The notes: a model not told the origin generated them from the sequence alone. Shown: positions 18,379 through 27,647, counted from the stretch's first letter. The stretch: DNA of 64,000 nt from Panacibacter ginsenosidivorans (GCF_007971225.1 NZ_CP042435.1:5459501-5523500); one strand, 5' to 3'. Made by a program: numbers and translations.

Positions 18379-18651
18379 ATGCCAGTTGTAAAATTTACGA
18401 AAGCATTAAAAAGATTTTTTCCAAACCTGCAGGATACACCTGCAAATGGAAAATCATTGCTTGACGTACTTGGTGAGATGGATACGCATTACCCCGGTGT
18501 AAAAAGTTACCTGTTGGATGAGCATGGACAACTGCGCAAACATGTAAATATTTTTATTGATGGTAACATGATCAACGACCGCAATAAACTAAACGATACG
18601 TTTACTACAGGCAGTGAGATCTATATTATACAGGCGTTATCGGGCGGATAA
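18379..18651 (+). CDS. MoaD/ThiS-like ubiquitin-fold protein
   Basis: A 90-residue beta-grasp protein ending in LSGG, the C-terminal diglycine used by MoaD and ThiS sulfur carriers for adenylation and thiocarboxylation. VLGEMDTHYPGVKSYLLDEHGQLRKHVNIFIDG is the MoaD-like core. It is paired with the BNR-repeat protein 29 bp downstream, a combination I recall from other bacterial genomes, whose purpose is unknown. No molybdopterin or thiamine synthesis gene is nearby, so a role in cofactor synthesis is not supported by context. Confidence 0.8.
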   Translation: MPVVKFTKALKRFFPNLQDTPANGKSLLDVLGEMDTHYPGVKSYLLDEHGQLRKHVNIFIDGNMINDRNKLNDTFTTGSEIYIIQALSGG

Positions 18652-18680
18652 AATACACAACAACCAACTAATATATTTTT

Positions 18681-19763
18681 ATGAAACCTACACTTTTGCT
18701 GGGCACAAGAAAAGGGCTCATTGCTTACCGTTATACTAATGGCAACTGGAAAGTCGAAAATCTTTCATTTGAAGGTGTGCCTGTTTCCATTGCGTATGCG
18801 GATCCACGCAATGGTAAATGGTGGGCTGCCCTTGATCATGGTCATTGGGGCGTAAAACTGCATCGATCAAATGATCGTGGCGCAACCTGGGAAGAAGTTG
18901 CTGCGCCTGCTTATCCGGAAGGCGAAGAAGTGAAAGATGGTGTTCCTGCCGCAACACGTTATATATGGGCCATGAGTCATGGCGGCAATAATCATACTTC
19001 AAGATTGTGGCTGGGTACAGATCCCGGCGGGTTGTTCATGAGTGAAGATGAAGGGAATAGTTTTCAATTGGTGCAATCGTTGTGGCAGCACCCCAGTCGT
19101 AAGACTGGTTGGTTTGGTGGCGGCCGCGATTTGCCGGGCATTCATTCCATCGTTGTTGATCCGCGCAATGAAGATCATATACATATTGGTATCAGTTGTG
19201 CAGGCGTTTTCGAAACACATGATGCAGGTAAAACATGGGAAGTACGCAATAAAGGTTTGCGTGCAGATTTTTTACCAGACCCCGCTGCAGATATGGGGCA
19301 TGATCCGCATATATTAGTTGCAGCACCAACAAACCCTGATGCAATCTGGCAACAAAATCATTGCGGTATTTTTCGTACGGTTGATGGTGCAAAGAACTGG
19401 GAAGAAGTGAGCGAAAAGGAAGGCCCTGCACGTTTTGGTTTTGCCATGGCAGTTGCCGAAGATAATCCTGACCAGGCATGGGTTGCCCCTGCAGATAGTG
19501 ATGCAATAAGGGTTTCCATTAAAGGCTCGTTATGTATTTGCCGTACAGATGATGGTGGTAAAACATGGAAACAGCAACGTAATGGTTTACCGCAGGAAAA
19601 TTGTTTTGATATTGTGTATCGCCATGCACTTGCTACATCCGGCGATGCTGTTGTATTTGGCACCACAACCGGAAATTTATTTATTTCAAATGACAGGGGC
19701 GAGAACTGGCAGGTTATTAATAATTATTTACCGATGGTATATTCTGTACAGTTTGCAGAATAA
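18681..19763 (+). CDS. BNR/WD40-like repeat protein (sialidase-like propeller)
   Basis: A 360-residue predicted beta-propeller without a signal peptide. It carries several Asp-box type repeats: SNDRGATWEE, SEDEGNSFQL, THDAGKTWEV, TVDGAKNWEE, TDDGGKTWKQ and SNDRGENWQV, spaced through the chain. The Asp-box (SxDxGxTW) marks sialidase-like and photosynthesis-stability-factor-like propellers, but the Arg triad of true sialidases is not evident, so I do not call it an enzyme. It is in a likely operon with the MoaD-like gene (29 bp gap). Confidence 0.78.
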   Translation: MKPTLLLGTRKGLIAYRYTNGNWKVENLSFEGVPVSIAYADPRNGKWWAALDHGHWGVKLHRSNDRGATWEEVAAPAYPEGEEVKDGVPAATRYIWAMSHGGNNHTSRLWLGTDPGGLFMSEDEGNSFQLVQSLWQHPSRKTGWFGGGRDLPGIHSIVVDPRNEDHIHIGISCAGVFETHDAGKTWEVRNKGLRADFLPDPAADMGHDPHILVAAPTNPDAIWQQNHCGIFRTVDGAKNWEEVSEKEGPARFGFAMAVAEDNPDQAWVAPADSDAIRVSIKGSLCICRTDDGGKTWKQQRNGLPQENCFDIVYRHALATSGDAVVFGTTTGNLFISNDRGENWQVINNYLPMVYSVQFAE

Positions 19764-19799
19764 TTTTTTTGAGTGAGCTACAGTTTTTATGGCATCTTC

Positions 19800-19935
19800 G
19801 TTGTGTCACTCACTTGTACATTCAAAACTTTATTCAGCTACGAGCCACGAGCTATGAGCTACGAGCAAAACATACAGCTCGGGGCTCGCAGCTAAAAGCT
19901 CACGCCTATTCTTTAGCACAAGAGTGCGACGCAAC
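19800..19935 (+). repeat. Intergenic repeat, A/B inverted pair with loop
   Basis: A arm GTTGTGTCACTCACTTGTAC (19800-19819) and B arm GCACAAGAGTGCGACGCAAC (19916-19935). Flanks ATGGCATC (before) and GATGCCAT (after) extend the symmetry. The loop is rich in GAGCTAYGAGC and AAAAGCTCAC motifs and resembles the loops at 49095 and 59424. It starts 36 nt after the BNR gene stop. Confidence 0.88.
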
Positions 19936-19952
19936 AGGTGATGCCATAACAA

Positions 19953-19990
19953 TAAAAAGCCGGGCTCATTATTTTTTATAAGCCCGGCAA
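19953..19990 (-). terminator. Rho-independent terminator of the amidase-sulfotransferase genes
   Basis: GCCGGGCT (19959-19966) and AGCCCGGC (19981-19988) form a perfect 8-bp stem. On the minus strand the stem is followed by TTTTTATT, 22 nt after the sulfotransferase stop. Confidence 0.72.
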
Positions 19991-20012
19991 ATATTTAAAT
20001 AAAAAAATAAGA

Positions 20013-20963
20013 TTAAAGCTCACCGGTGTTTAGCCAGTTTGCGCATGCTTCACCAAGATTTTCGATGCACATTTTTTCATAGCGTTCACTGTCTTCTTTT
20101 GTAAGTATATCTTTCCATCTTCCATTAACGCCCTTGTTTATAAAAGTATCCGAACCACCATCCCAAAAAGCGCCACCAAGTGGAACACTTTTTACAGAAT
20201 GTTTTTTCATGTAATCAAAACTACAGTGTTCCAGAATGGCATCCCATTTAGCCGGATCAATTTCTATATTAAGAAAATCTGCAACCTTTTTTATTTCGCC
20301 GGGCATGTCTTCTTTCAGTTTTGCAAAATGTATCAGGTGCACATTTGGCAGATCTTTTATGGCCCACCATGAACGAACATTTTCCCAGAACGGCCAGAAA
20401 GGATGACCATCTTTGTCGAGCCAATCTCGGTAATATTCAACAATATCGGCTGGTGGTTTTTCTATTGGCGGACCAACACGGCCAGGTGTATCATTTAGTG
20501 CATGATACCAATGTTCATTGGCATTTGCGTGATGGTTGTACATGCTCCAGACAACATCACGGCCATCTCTTCCAATATATATGTATTTGGCTTTTGGCGA
20601 AAATACAAGCGCATCCACAGGAAGATGTGTTTTTAAAAATCGCCTGTGCTGCTGTTGCTCTACAGCAGGAAGTTTGATTTCTTTTGGTGGAACCCTTAGA
20701 TCAATCCATGGAGACATTTCTGCTACTTCCATGTCTTCTATACCATTAAAAATAAGCTGTGAAGCGATTTGCTGCAACCACGTTGTACCTGATTTTGCGT
20801 AAGTGGCAATCACGATATCATCGTCGCGGAAAATAAAATCGTTCCATACAGTTGAATCAAAATGATGATTATGTAATTCACGTGTTTTCTGTGGCCAGGT
20901 AATTGTCTCCATATCTGGGTATGTTTTAAGTTTGAGATAGAAAAATACTAAATATTTCTTCAA
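20013..20963 (-). CDS. PAPS-dependent sulfotransferase
   Basis: A 316-residue cytosolic-type sulfotransferase. The 5'-phosphosulfate loop is YAKSGTTWLQQIASQL (near residue 55) and the 3'-phosphate motif is YIGRDGRDVVWSMYNHH. The C-terminal INKGVNGRWKDILT corresponds to the conserved RKGxxGDWKN region. It transfers sulfate from PAPS to an unknown acceptor. An in-frame ATG at 20912 (METITWPQ) is an alternative start matching the family N terminus. It follows the amidase gene on the same strand with a 22-bp gap, so the two are probably one operon, but a shared pathway is not obvious. Confidence 0.88.
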   Translation of the reverse strand: MKKYLVFFYLKLKTYPDMETITWPQKTRELHNHHFDSTVWNDFIFRDDDIVIATYAKSGTTWLQQIASQLIFNGIEDMEVAEMSPWIDLRVPPKEIKLPAVEQQQHRRFLKTHLPVDALVFSPKAKYIYIGRDGRDVVWSMYNHHANANEHWYHALNDTPGRVGPPIEKPPADIVEYYRDWLDKDGHPFWPFWENVRSWWAIKDLPNVHLIHFAKLKEDMPGEIKKVADFLNIEIDPAKWDAILEHCSFDYMKKHSVKSVPLGGAFWDGGSDTFINKGVNGRWKDILTKEDSERYEKMCIENLGEACANWLNTGEL

Positions 20964-20985
20964 ATAAAAGGCAGATATTAAAGAA

Positions 20986-22599
20986 TTACTTCAACAAATC
21001 TTTTTTAAACATCGGCGCCTTGCGTACTTTAGATAGCTGCTCATAAGCATAAGCAATGGATAGCAATTTCGGCTCTGTATAAGCAGTAGCAAAAAATGAA
21101 ATACCGATTGGTAAATCATGTACAAATCCCATTGGCACTGTAATATGCGGAAACCCTGAAATAGCTGCTGGTGTTGATAAAGAGAATCCGGTATCATAAT
21201 CCCCGTTAATAAGATCAATGCAACAAGCCAAACCATTTGTTACACCACATAATGCATCAAGATTATTTTGCTGCATCAGGTCACCAAGCATTTTCCTGGA
21301 TGCTAATGTTTTAGCAAGTGCTTCAATATATTCTGTGCTGTTAAGATCACCTTTACTGTTGGCAAATATTAATGTTTCCTGTTTAAAAAAAGGCATCGCA
21401 GCTGCCTCATTGGCCTTGTTGAAACTGATAACATCGTCCAGGTTTTTCATGGGTGCATTCGCTGCAGCAAGATATTTATTTACGCCATCTTTAAATTCAT
21501 AAAGCAATACAAGAAATTCAGCATTACCCGTTGCATCATTAAGTGGTTTAATTATTTCTACTTCTGTAATTTCCGCCCCTGCTTTTTTCATCAGCTCAAT
21601 TGCCTGCTTATATAACGCAACAATATTTTCATTGCCTTCCAGGTGAGATTTTTCTATACCGATCTTTTTCCCTTTCAATCCATCTTTTTGTAAGAACTGC
21701 GTATAATCCTTATAAGATTTCCCATTGCTGTTTTGTGTTACTGCATCATTATTGTCAATACCCGTTAATGCGCCCAATAATATCGCAGCATCTTTTACTG
21801 TTCTGCACATTGGCCCTGCGGTATCCTGTGTTGCAGAAATTGGAATAATACCTGAACGGCTCCATAAACCTACTGTTGGTTTTATGCCAACCAATCCGTT
21901 TACAGAAGATGGCGAAACAACAGATCCGTCTGTTTCTGTACCAATGCTTATGCAGCAAAGGTTTGCGGCTGCTGCACTTCCTGAACCTGCACTCGAGCCA
22001 GATGGATTGCGGTCGAGTATATAAGGGCATTTTGTTTGTCCGCCTCTGCTGCTCCAGCCACTCGTTGATCTTGTTGACCTGAAATTAGCCCATTCACTCA
22101 AATTTGTTTTGCCCAGTAATACCGCGCCTGCCTCTCTTAAACGTGCCACGATAAACGCATCTTCTTTTGCAATGTTTCCTTTTAACGCAAGCACACCTGC
22201 AGTTGTCATCATCTTATCACCGGTGTTGATGTTATCTTTTATCAATACAGGAATACCATGTAGCTGACCACGCAGCTTGCCTGCTTTTCTTTCATTGTCC
22301 ATTTGCTGTGCTATTGCAATTGCGTCAGGGTTTATTTCAATTACTGCATTTAACTTTGGTCCATTCTTATCAATCGCTTCAATGCGTTGAAGGTACATGC
22401 GTGTAATTGCAACGGCCGTGAGTTTTCCGCTTTGCATTTGCTGCTGCAATGCATCAACGGTTGTTTCGCTCAGTTGAAAATTATCTTCAAAAAAATCTTC
22501 AGGCGCTGTTTTTTCTTTTCCATCAAAAGCAAGTGCAGGCAATGTTGAAATAGTAAAACCGGCAAGCGAGCTATTGCGCAAAAAATTCCTTCTGTTCAT
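20986..22599 (-). CDS. Secreted amidase (amidase signature family)
   Basis: A 537-residue amidase with an N-terminal export signal (MNRRNFLRNSSLAGFTISTLPALA); the RR pair before the hydrophobic stretch resembles a Tat signal. The amidase signature follows: the catalytic Lys in VLIKDNINTGDKM, the Gly/Ser-rich stretch NPSGSSAGSGSAAAANL, and TETDGSVVSPSSVNGLVGIKP with the nucleophilic Ser. The C-terminal part has GFPHITVPMGF and LPIGISFFA. Such enzymes hydrolyse amides, including amidated peptides or aromatic amides. It is first of a probable two-gene operon with the sulfotransferase. Confidence 0.9.
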   Translation of the reverse strand: MNRRNFLRNSSLAGFTISTLPALAFDGKEKTAPEDFFEDNFQLSETTVDALQQQMQSGKLTAVAITRMYLQRIEAIDKNGPKLNAVIEINPDAIAIAQQMDNERKAGKLRGQLHGIPVLIKDNINTGDKMMTTAGVLALKGNIAKEDAFIVARLREAGAVLLGKTNLSEWANFRSTRSTSGWSSRGGQTKCPYILDRNPSGSSAGSGSAAAANLCCISIGTETDGSVVSPSSVNGLVGIKPTVGLWSRSGIIPISATQDTAGPMCRTVKDAAILLGALTGIDNNDAVTQNSNGKSYKDYTQFLQKDGLKGKKIGIEKSHLEGNENIVALYKQAIELMKKAGAEITEVEIIKPLNDATGNAEFLVLLYEFKDGVNKYLAAANAPMKNLDDVISFNKANEAAAMPFFKQETLIFANSKGDLNSTEYIEALAKTLASRKMLGDLMQQNNLDALCGVTNGLACCIDLINGDYDTGFSLSTPAAISGFPHITVPMGFVHDLPIGISFFATAYTEPKLLSIAYAYEQLSKVRKAPMFKKDLLK

Positions 22600-22691
22600 A
22601 AAGCAGTATTTGTTTAAAATTAAAGCATCCGTTTTATAAATAATTCAGAATGTTTTTTTGAACCGTGCAGAAGGACCGTTATTAGGCTTCC

Positions 22692-22711
22692 GTTGCGTCG
22701 CACACTTGTAC
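22692..22711 (+). repeat. Intergenic repeat, single B arm
   Basis: Exact GTTGCGTCGCACACTTGTAC preceded by ATTAGGCTTCC. It lies upstream of the amidase start, between two minus-strand genes, and is antisense to them. Confidence 0.85.
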
Positions 22712-22808
22712 TACAACAATCACATCAGCAAAAAATAAAAGAAAGAATTATCAGGGTACTTATTTACATTGTAGTTGGCTTTGCAATTGAATAAAAAATG
22801 TTCGAAAT

Positions 22809-22846
22809 AAAAAAGCCGGGTACAAGATTACCGGCTTTGTTTTTTA
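22809..22846. terminator. Bidirectional terminator after the zincin-like gene
   Basis: AAAGCCGG (22812-22819) and CCGGCTTT (22831-22838) form a perfect stem with A-rich sequence before and GTTTTTT after. It is 14 nt beyond the stop of the minus-strand gene ending at 22860. Confidence 0.7.
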
Positions 22847-22859
22847 AATTATACGATAC

Positions 22860-23711
22860 CTATTTAGCAGAGATTACCTTTCTCGGTTTTATTAACCGGT
22901 TTATTTCCTGCTCCCAGTGATTGGTTGTACTCGTGCCGGATTTTTCCTGGTTATCTGCATGCGACTTATTCATCTTGACAAATTGTTTACTTACGCCTTC
23001 TGTGAGCCTTGGAGTTGGCGTAATTCTGTCAATACGTGCACGTAAGCTGCCCTGCAACATTTCCATCTTGTCTGAAATATCGTTGATTACCTGCTTTGTA
23101 CCAAAATAAGTTGCCTGCCACCACTTACCCGTAGCAGGGTCAAGCCAGCTTAGGTAGCCATTTCTCAGAATCTGTTTGGGTGCTGTTACAGCTCCGGTAT
23201 AACTGTAACGAACAGCAGGGGAACTTACAGGATCAAAATAGTTAGGCGTATAAAAATCACTAAGCATAATGCCATTAACAGAGTAGGCAAACTTATCATC
23301 TTCGCATGGGTCCGCAACCTCCACAAGATAATTTACACGCCCTTGTCCCTGTTTTATGGAGCCCGATGAAACCATCCTGCTGCCAAACGGATCAACCAGC
23401 ATTTCACACATCTCATGACTGCTGGTCAACGCCCAGCCTTCATCAAACTGCACAAGCGCAAATGGTTGCTTGTATTTATCTGTGTGATAACCCGCGGCCC
23501 CCGATTCATGAATATTGTCTTTAATGATGATTGGCCAGTAACCACCAGGAACATCTTTCAACAATTCAAATGCATCTACGGTGGCTTGTATATCCCATAT
23601 TGGCCCAAGATCTCTTGTGGCCTGTTTTTGTAATGCAGCAGCAACTTTCGAAAGATCACTGGTTTTAATATGGCGCGTTTTACTAACCAGTGCAATGTGG
23701 TGTGTTAACAT
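22860..23711 (-). CDS. Unrecognised protein with a zincin-like HExxE motif
   Basis: I do not recognise a named family. The 283-residue protein has no signal peptide. Near residue 100 it has SSHEMCEMLVDPFGSR: an HExxE helix followed by an Asp, as in some zinc peptidase relatives. ADPCEDD and WLDPATGKWWQATYFG are other striking blocks. The C-terminal 60 residues are basic and polar. A metal site is therefore plausible, but the second His of a normal HExxH is replaced by Glu, so activity is uncertain. It is monocistronic with a terminator. Confidence 0.6.
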   Translation of the reverse strand: MLTHHIALVSKTRHIKTSDLSKVAAALQKQATRDLGPIWDIQATVDAFELLKDVPGGYWPIIIKDNIHESGAAGYHTDKYKQPFALVQFDEGWALTSSHEMCEMLVDPFGSRMVSSGSIKQGQGRVNYLVEVADPCEDDKFAYSVNGIMLSDFYTPNYFDPVSSPAVRYSYTGAVTAPKQILRNGYLSWLDPATGKWWQATYFGTKQVINDISDKMEMLQGSLRARIDRITPTPRLTEGVSKQFVKMNKSHADNQEKSGTSTTNHWEQEINRLIKPRKVISAK

Positions 23712-23849
23712 AAAAAAAGTTTTAAATGAACAAGTAAAAATCCCCTCTTAAGTTAGTAACAATAATTAAGAAATTCAAGAAACGGACATGTTATAAATGG
23801 CTTCGAATTTTTTTTTGTGATACCGGCAACATCTTTTATGGCATCGTCT

Positions 23850-23869
23850 GTTGCGTCGCACTCTTGTAC
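23850..23869 (+). repeat. Intergenic repeat, single B arm
   Basis: Exact GTTGCGTCGCACTCTTGTAC with the extended flank GATACCGGCAAC then TTTATGGCATCGTCT before it, nearly identical to the copy at 12988. Confidence 0.86.
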
Positions 23870-23963
23870 AATCGGAATTAAACGCAACAACGTAAATAAA
23901 TCTTTTTTAGACATTTAGTTTATAACGATCAAATTGTAATTTGTGCAAACACACCAATCGTTT

Positions 23964-26378
23964 ATGAAAAAATTTTTTTTTGTACTGCTGCTGTTACCTG
24001 CAGTCACAATTGCACAGGATATATCCACCATTGCAGAGAAAACAAAAGGAATGAAAAAGTATGAAGGCTTGTTTAATTTTTACTGGGATGAAAATAATGG
24101 AAAGATATTCCTTGAGGTTAATAAGCTTGATAGTGAAATTTTATACCAGGTATCATTGCCTGCAGGTTTAGGTTCCAATGATATCGGGCTTGACAGGGGA
24201 TTGCTTGGGGATACGAAGATTGTAAAATTTACAAAGGTTGGAAGAAAGATATTGTTATTGCAACCGAATTACGGTTACCGCGCAGTAACGGATAATGCAA
24301 ATGAGAAAAAAGCAGTTGAACAATCATTTGCACAATCGATCATTTGGGGATTTACAGAAATTGCAGCATCGCATGATACGATACTTGTAGATGCTACAGA
24401 TTTTCTTATGCGGGATGCAATGAATGTTTCAAACACGATCAGCAGAATGAACCAGGGAGCTTATTCACTTGATCCATCACGTTCTGCAATGTATATGGAG
24501 CGCACAAAGGATTTTCCTTTGAACACAGAGTTTGAAACAACTATAACGTTTGTAAATAATTCAGGCAATGCAGGAAATTATGTTGCCGCTGTTGCGCCAT
24601 CAACAGAAGCAATAACTCTTCGCATGCATCATTCATTTGTTCAGTTGCCTGATAATAATTACAAGCCACGTGTGTTTGATCCGCGTTCAAGTTTTTTTGA
24701 TATCAGTTATTACGATTATAGCACACCTGTTTCCGAGCCGGTCATAAAATATTTTGTTTGTCGCCACAGGCTTGAAAAGAAATATCCAACTGCAGCAATA
24801 AGTGAAGCGGTAAAACCAATCGTTTACTACGTTGATAATGGAACACCCGAACCAATACGCAGCGCATTGCTTGAAGGCGCTGGTTGGTGGAACCAGGCTT
24901 TTGAAGCAGCGGGATTTAAAAATGCATTCCAGGTAAGAATATTACCTGATGGTGCAGATCCAATGGATATAAGATATAACATGATCAACTGGGTACATCG
25001 CTCTACTCGTGGCTGGAGTTATGGTGCTGCGGTTATTGATCCACGCACAGGAGAGATCATAAAAGGGAATGTAACACTTGGTTCATTGCGGGTGCGACAG
25101 GACTATTTAATTGCCCAGGGTTTATTAGCACCATTCGAAAATGGCTTACCAAAAGATGATAAAATGTTGAAGATGGCACTTGCAAGAATAAGACAACTGG
25201 CTGCACATGAAGTTGGTCACACACTTGGGTTGATGCATAATTATTCTGCAAGTACTGTTGAGCGCTCAAGTGTGATGGATTATCCGCATCCACTTGCAGC
25301 TTTAGATGCTAACGGAGAAATTAATTTAGCCAATGCTTATGAGAATAAAATAGGGGACTGGGATAAAACTTCTATTACATGGGGCTATTCAGAATTTAGT
25401 AATGGCACCGATGAACAGGAAGTGTTAAACAATATTCTTACTACTGCATATAAAAAAGGTTTGCGTTTTTTAACAGACCAGGACGCAAGACCTGCAAGCG
25501 CTTTGAGCCCTTATGCGCATTTATGGGATAATGGAAGCAATGTAATTGATGGATTAAAAGATGTAATGAAAGTTCGCCAGCAGGCGTTGAATAAATTTGG
25601 TGAGAACGATATTCGCCCTGGAACACCAATGGCAATGCTGGAAGATGTATTGGTGCCTGTATATTTTGGTCACAGGTATCAATTAGAAGCAGTAACAAAA
25701 TTGGTTGGCGGCCTTAATTATAATTATGCATTGAGAGGAGATGGGCAAATTACTACGAAAGCAATTTCAAAAACAGAACAACAAAAGGCATTGAATGCAA
25801 TTATTGATTGTATTGATCCAAAAATTTTGATGTTGCCTGATAAAATTTTTTCGCTCATTCCTCCAAGGCCCGCTGGTTATAATGATTCCAGGGAATTATT
25901 TAATAAGCGCACAGGACTTGCATTTGATGCTTTGTCACCTGCAGAAACTGCTGCAGATTTTCCGCTGTCTTTTTTGTTTAATGCAGAACGTGTTAGCCGC
26001 ATGGAGCAATACGCTGCCAATGGCGGTCTGGGCGTAAATGAAATGATCGATACGCTTATTAAACGTACATGGAAAGCGCCACGCAGAACAGGTATGGAAA
26101 AACTAATTCAGCAACAAACGGAGCAGGTGTTGCTTACTTACATGCTTGCACTGAGTGTAAACAACGATGCATCTTACCAGGCAAGAGCTGATGCAAAGAA
26201 AGCGCTTGCAGATCTCAAAACTTTTATTGATGCGCAAATGAAAATTTCAAAAGATGAATCTTATACTGCACATCTTATGCTGGCATTGGACAGAATGAAA
26301 ACGCCTGCAGAGGCAAAGCCAACTTTGCATGAAGAAATGCCACCGGGCGCACCAATCGGTTGTGATATTGATGAATAA
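23964..26378 (+). CDS. Secreted zinc metalloprotease (DUF5117/DUF4953 type)
   Basis: A secreted protein of about 804 residues. I start it at 23964 because MKKFFFVLLLLPAVTIAQ is a clean signal peptide; the frame is open from 23943. A long N-terminal beta domain is followed by a metzincin-type zinc site AAHEVGHTLGLMHNYSAS near residue 415 (HExxHxxGxxH) and a Met-turn in SSVMDYPHP. The C-terminal portion is helical. The length and motifs agree with the Bacteroidota zinc-dependent metalloproteases annotated with DUF5117 and DUF4953. It may degrade extracellular or periplasmic proteins. It is monocistronic, ending in a strong hairpin. Confidence 0.88.
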   Translation: MKKFFFVLLLLPAVTIAQDISTIAEKTKGMKKYEGLFNFYWDENNGKIFLEVNKLDSEILYQVSLPAGLGSNDIGLDRGLLGDTKIVKFTKVGRKILLLQPNYGYRAVTDNANEKKAVEQSFAQSIIWGFTEIAASHDTILVDATDFLMRDAMNVSNTISRMNQGAYSLDPSRSAMYMERTKDFPLNTEFETTITFVNNSGNAGNYVAAVAPSTEAITLRMHHSFVQLPDNNYKPRVFDPRSSFFDISYYDYSTPVSEPVIKYFVCRHRLEKKYPTAAISEAVKPIVYYVDNGTPEPIRSALLEGAGWWNQAFEAAGFKNAFQVRILPDGADPMDIRYNMINWVHRSTRGWSYGAAVIDPRTGEIIKGNVTLGSLRVRQDYLIAQGLLAPFENGLPKDDKMLKMALARIRQLAAHEVGHTLGLMHNYSASTVERSSVMDYPHPLAALDANGEINLANAYENKIGDWDKTSITWGYSEFSNGTDEQEVLNNILTTAYKKGLRFLTDQDARPASALSPYAHLWDNGSNVIDGLKDVMKVRQQALNKFGENDIRPGTPMAMLEDVLVPVYFGHRYQLEAVTKLVGGLNYNYALRGDGQITTKAISKTEQQKALNAIIDCIDPKILMLPDKIFSLIPPRPAGYNDSRELFNKRTGLAFDALSPAETAADFPLSFLFNAERVSRMEQYAANGGLGVNEMIDTLIKRTWKAPRRTGMEKLIQQQTEQVLLTYMLALSVNNDASYQARADAKKALADLKTFIDAQMKISKDESYTAHLMLALDRMKTPAEAKPTLHEEMPPGAPIGCDIDE

Positions 26379-26395
26379 TTTAAACGATATTTTAA

Positions 26396-26431
26396 ATAAT
26401 AGAGCCGGTAATTTATTGCCGGCTCTATTAT
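26396..26431 (+). terminator. Terminator after the metalloprotease gene
   Basis: ATAATAGAGCCGG (26396-26408) and CCGGCTCTATTAT (26419-26431) form a perfect 13-bp stem with a 10-nt loop, 17 nt after the stop. The A/T-rich ends of the stem partly replace a T-run. Confidence 0.65.
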
Positions 26432-26463
26432 GAGACAAACCATAGTATTTTATGGCATCACCT

Positions 26464-26483
26464 CTTGCGTTGCACACTTGTAC
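26464..26483 (+). repeat. Intergenic repeat, diverged B arm
   Basis: CTTGCGTTGCACACTTGTAC has two differences from the B consensus and the flank ATGGCATCACCT before it. It follows the metalloprotease terminator. Confidence 0.78.
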
Positions 26484-26520
26484 TTTCTAAACAATTATGG
26501 CCTATGAGAACATAATAGGA

Positions 26521-26551
26521 TTTGTTATTATAAGTCATACGTATAGGTTTG
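26521..26551 (+). promoter_or_regulatory. Bacteroidota promoter TTTG-N19-TAnnTTTG
   Basis: TTTG (26521-26524) and TAGGTTTG (26544-26551) are separated by 19 bp, matching both halves of the Bacteroidota sigma consensus. The likely target is the gene at 26718, giving a leader of about 160 nt. Confidence 0.55.
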
Positions 26552-26717
26552 TGTATGGCTGTGTGGTGTAATAACCTGTTGGTACTAATCTATCTTCATA
26601 GTGTAGGCAAAGTAAGTCTGCAAAAATATTTATTTTTCTTGTAATATTAACTAATGGTTATCTTCCGGCAAGGAAGAATATTGAAGACAATTTTTCAAAC
26701 ACAACCTTAAATAAAAC

Positions 26718-27647
26718 ATGAAACAAAAAACACTAAGCCTTTTGATATTGTTGATTTTTTTGGCAGCTTACCTTTCCGGACGATCACAAACAAGCGACAA
26801 CTCAGTTGATGTAAAACCGCACTGGAAAGTAGACGAAGCTCATTCGGTAAAAATAATAACTACCACATCAGATTTTAGTAATGGCAAAACACAGAATTAT
26901 ATTTCGAACTTTGAAGCAAATTTTAAAGTGCTTGCAATTACTGATAGCGGGTATCAGGTTGAGTGGACATATACAGATTCAAAATTAGCCAATAACGAAC
27001 CAGTACTTGAAAGTCAGATTATCGCTAAGTTGATTAATGTTAAGATGATCATCAGGCTTTCAAACACTGGCAGGTTCAAGGAACTTATAAATGTAAATGA
27101 TGTGAAAGCTTTTGCCGATAAATCAGTAGATGAATTAATTGCAGGCAGTTCCTCAAATCCAACAATGAACATTCAGTATAAAGCTGCAAAACAACTTATT
27201 ACTACAAAAAAAGGATTAGAGATTGCTTTACTAAAACAAATTAAGTTTTATAATTTTTCTTTCGGATTTACTTATAAGCTCGACTACGTGCAAACAAATG
27301 ATATTAAGTTCCCTAACCCGCTGGGAGGACAACCTTTTGATGCAGTTGAAAAAGTGCAACTAACCAAACTTGACAATAAGAGCTCAACTTGTGTCATAGA
27401 AACCAATAAAACGATTGATGGTAACGCCGTAAAGGCGGCGGTAATCGAGTATGTAAAAAAAATATCGAAAGCAGACGCAAAAACAATTGACGATGAAATT
27501 GGAAAAGCCAATTTGGAAATTTCAGAAAGCACAATGCAACAAATTGAATTTTCAAAAGGCCTTGTTCAAAAATCATTTTTTAAAAGAACAATGAATTTAG
27601 GGTTTCAAAATAGGACATCAGTTTTAGAAATAGAAACACTTGACTAA
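26718..27647 (+). CDS. Secreted protein of unknown function
   Basis: I do not recognise a family. The 309 residues start with a signal peptide (MKQKTLSLLILLIFLAAYLSGRSQ). The mature protein has alternating strand patterns (HSVKIITTTSDFSNGKTQNYISNFEANFKVLAITDSGYQVEWTY is the first block) and a helical region from about 110 to 190. It is plausibly periplasmic or surface-exposed. Cysteines are almost absent. It is monocistronic, with a clear promoter upstream and a repeat arm downstream. Confidence 0.65.
   Translation: MKQKTLSLLILLIFLAAYLSGRSQTSDNSVDVKPHWKVDEAHSVKIITTTSDFSNGKTQNYISNFEANFKVLAITDSGYQVEWTYTDSKLANNEPVLESQIIAKLINVKMIIRLSNTGRFKELINVNDVKAFADKSVDELIAGSSSNPTMNIQYKAAKQLITTKKGLEIALLKQIKFYNFSFGFTYKLDYVQTNDIKFPNPLGGQPFDAVEKVQLTKLDNKSSTCVIETNKTIDGNAVKAAVIEYVKKISKADAKTIDDEIGKANLEISESTMQQIEFSKGLVQKSFFKRTMNLGFQNRTSVLEIETLD

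Noticed and set aside
19769-19981. Open frames running through the repeat arms (also 49075-49335, 54643-54879, 62751-63026), with shared peptides such as CVTHLY
   Set aside because: The shared peptides are translations of the A and B arms in different frames; there is no coding character outside the repeats.
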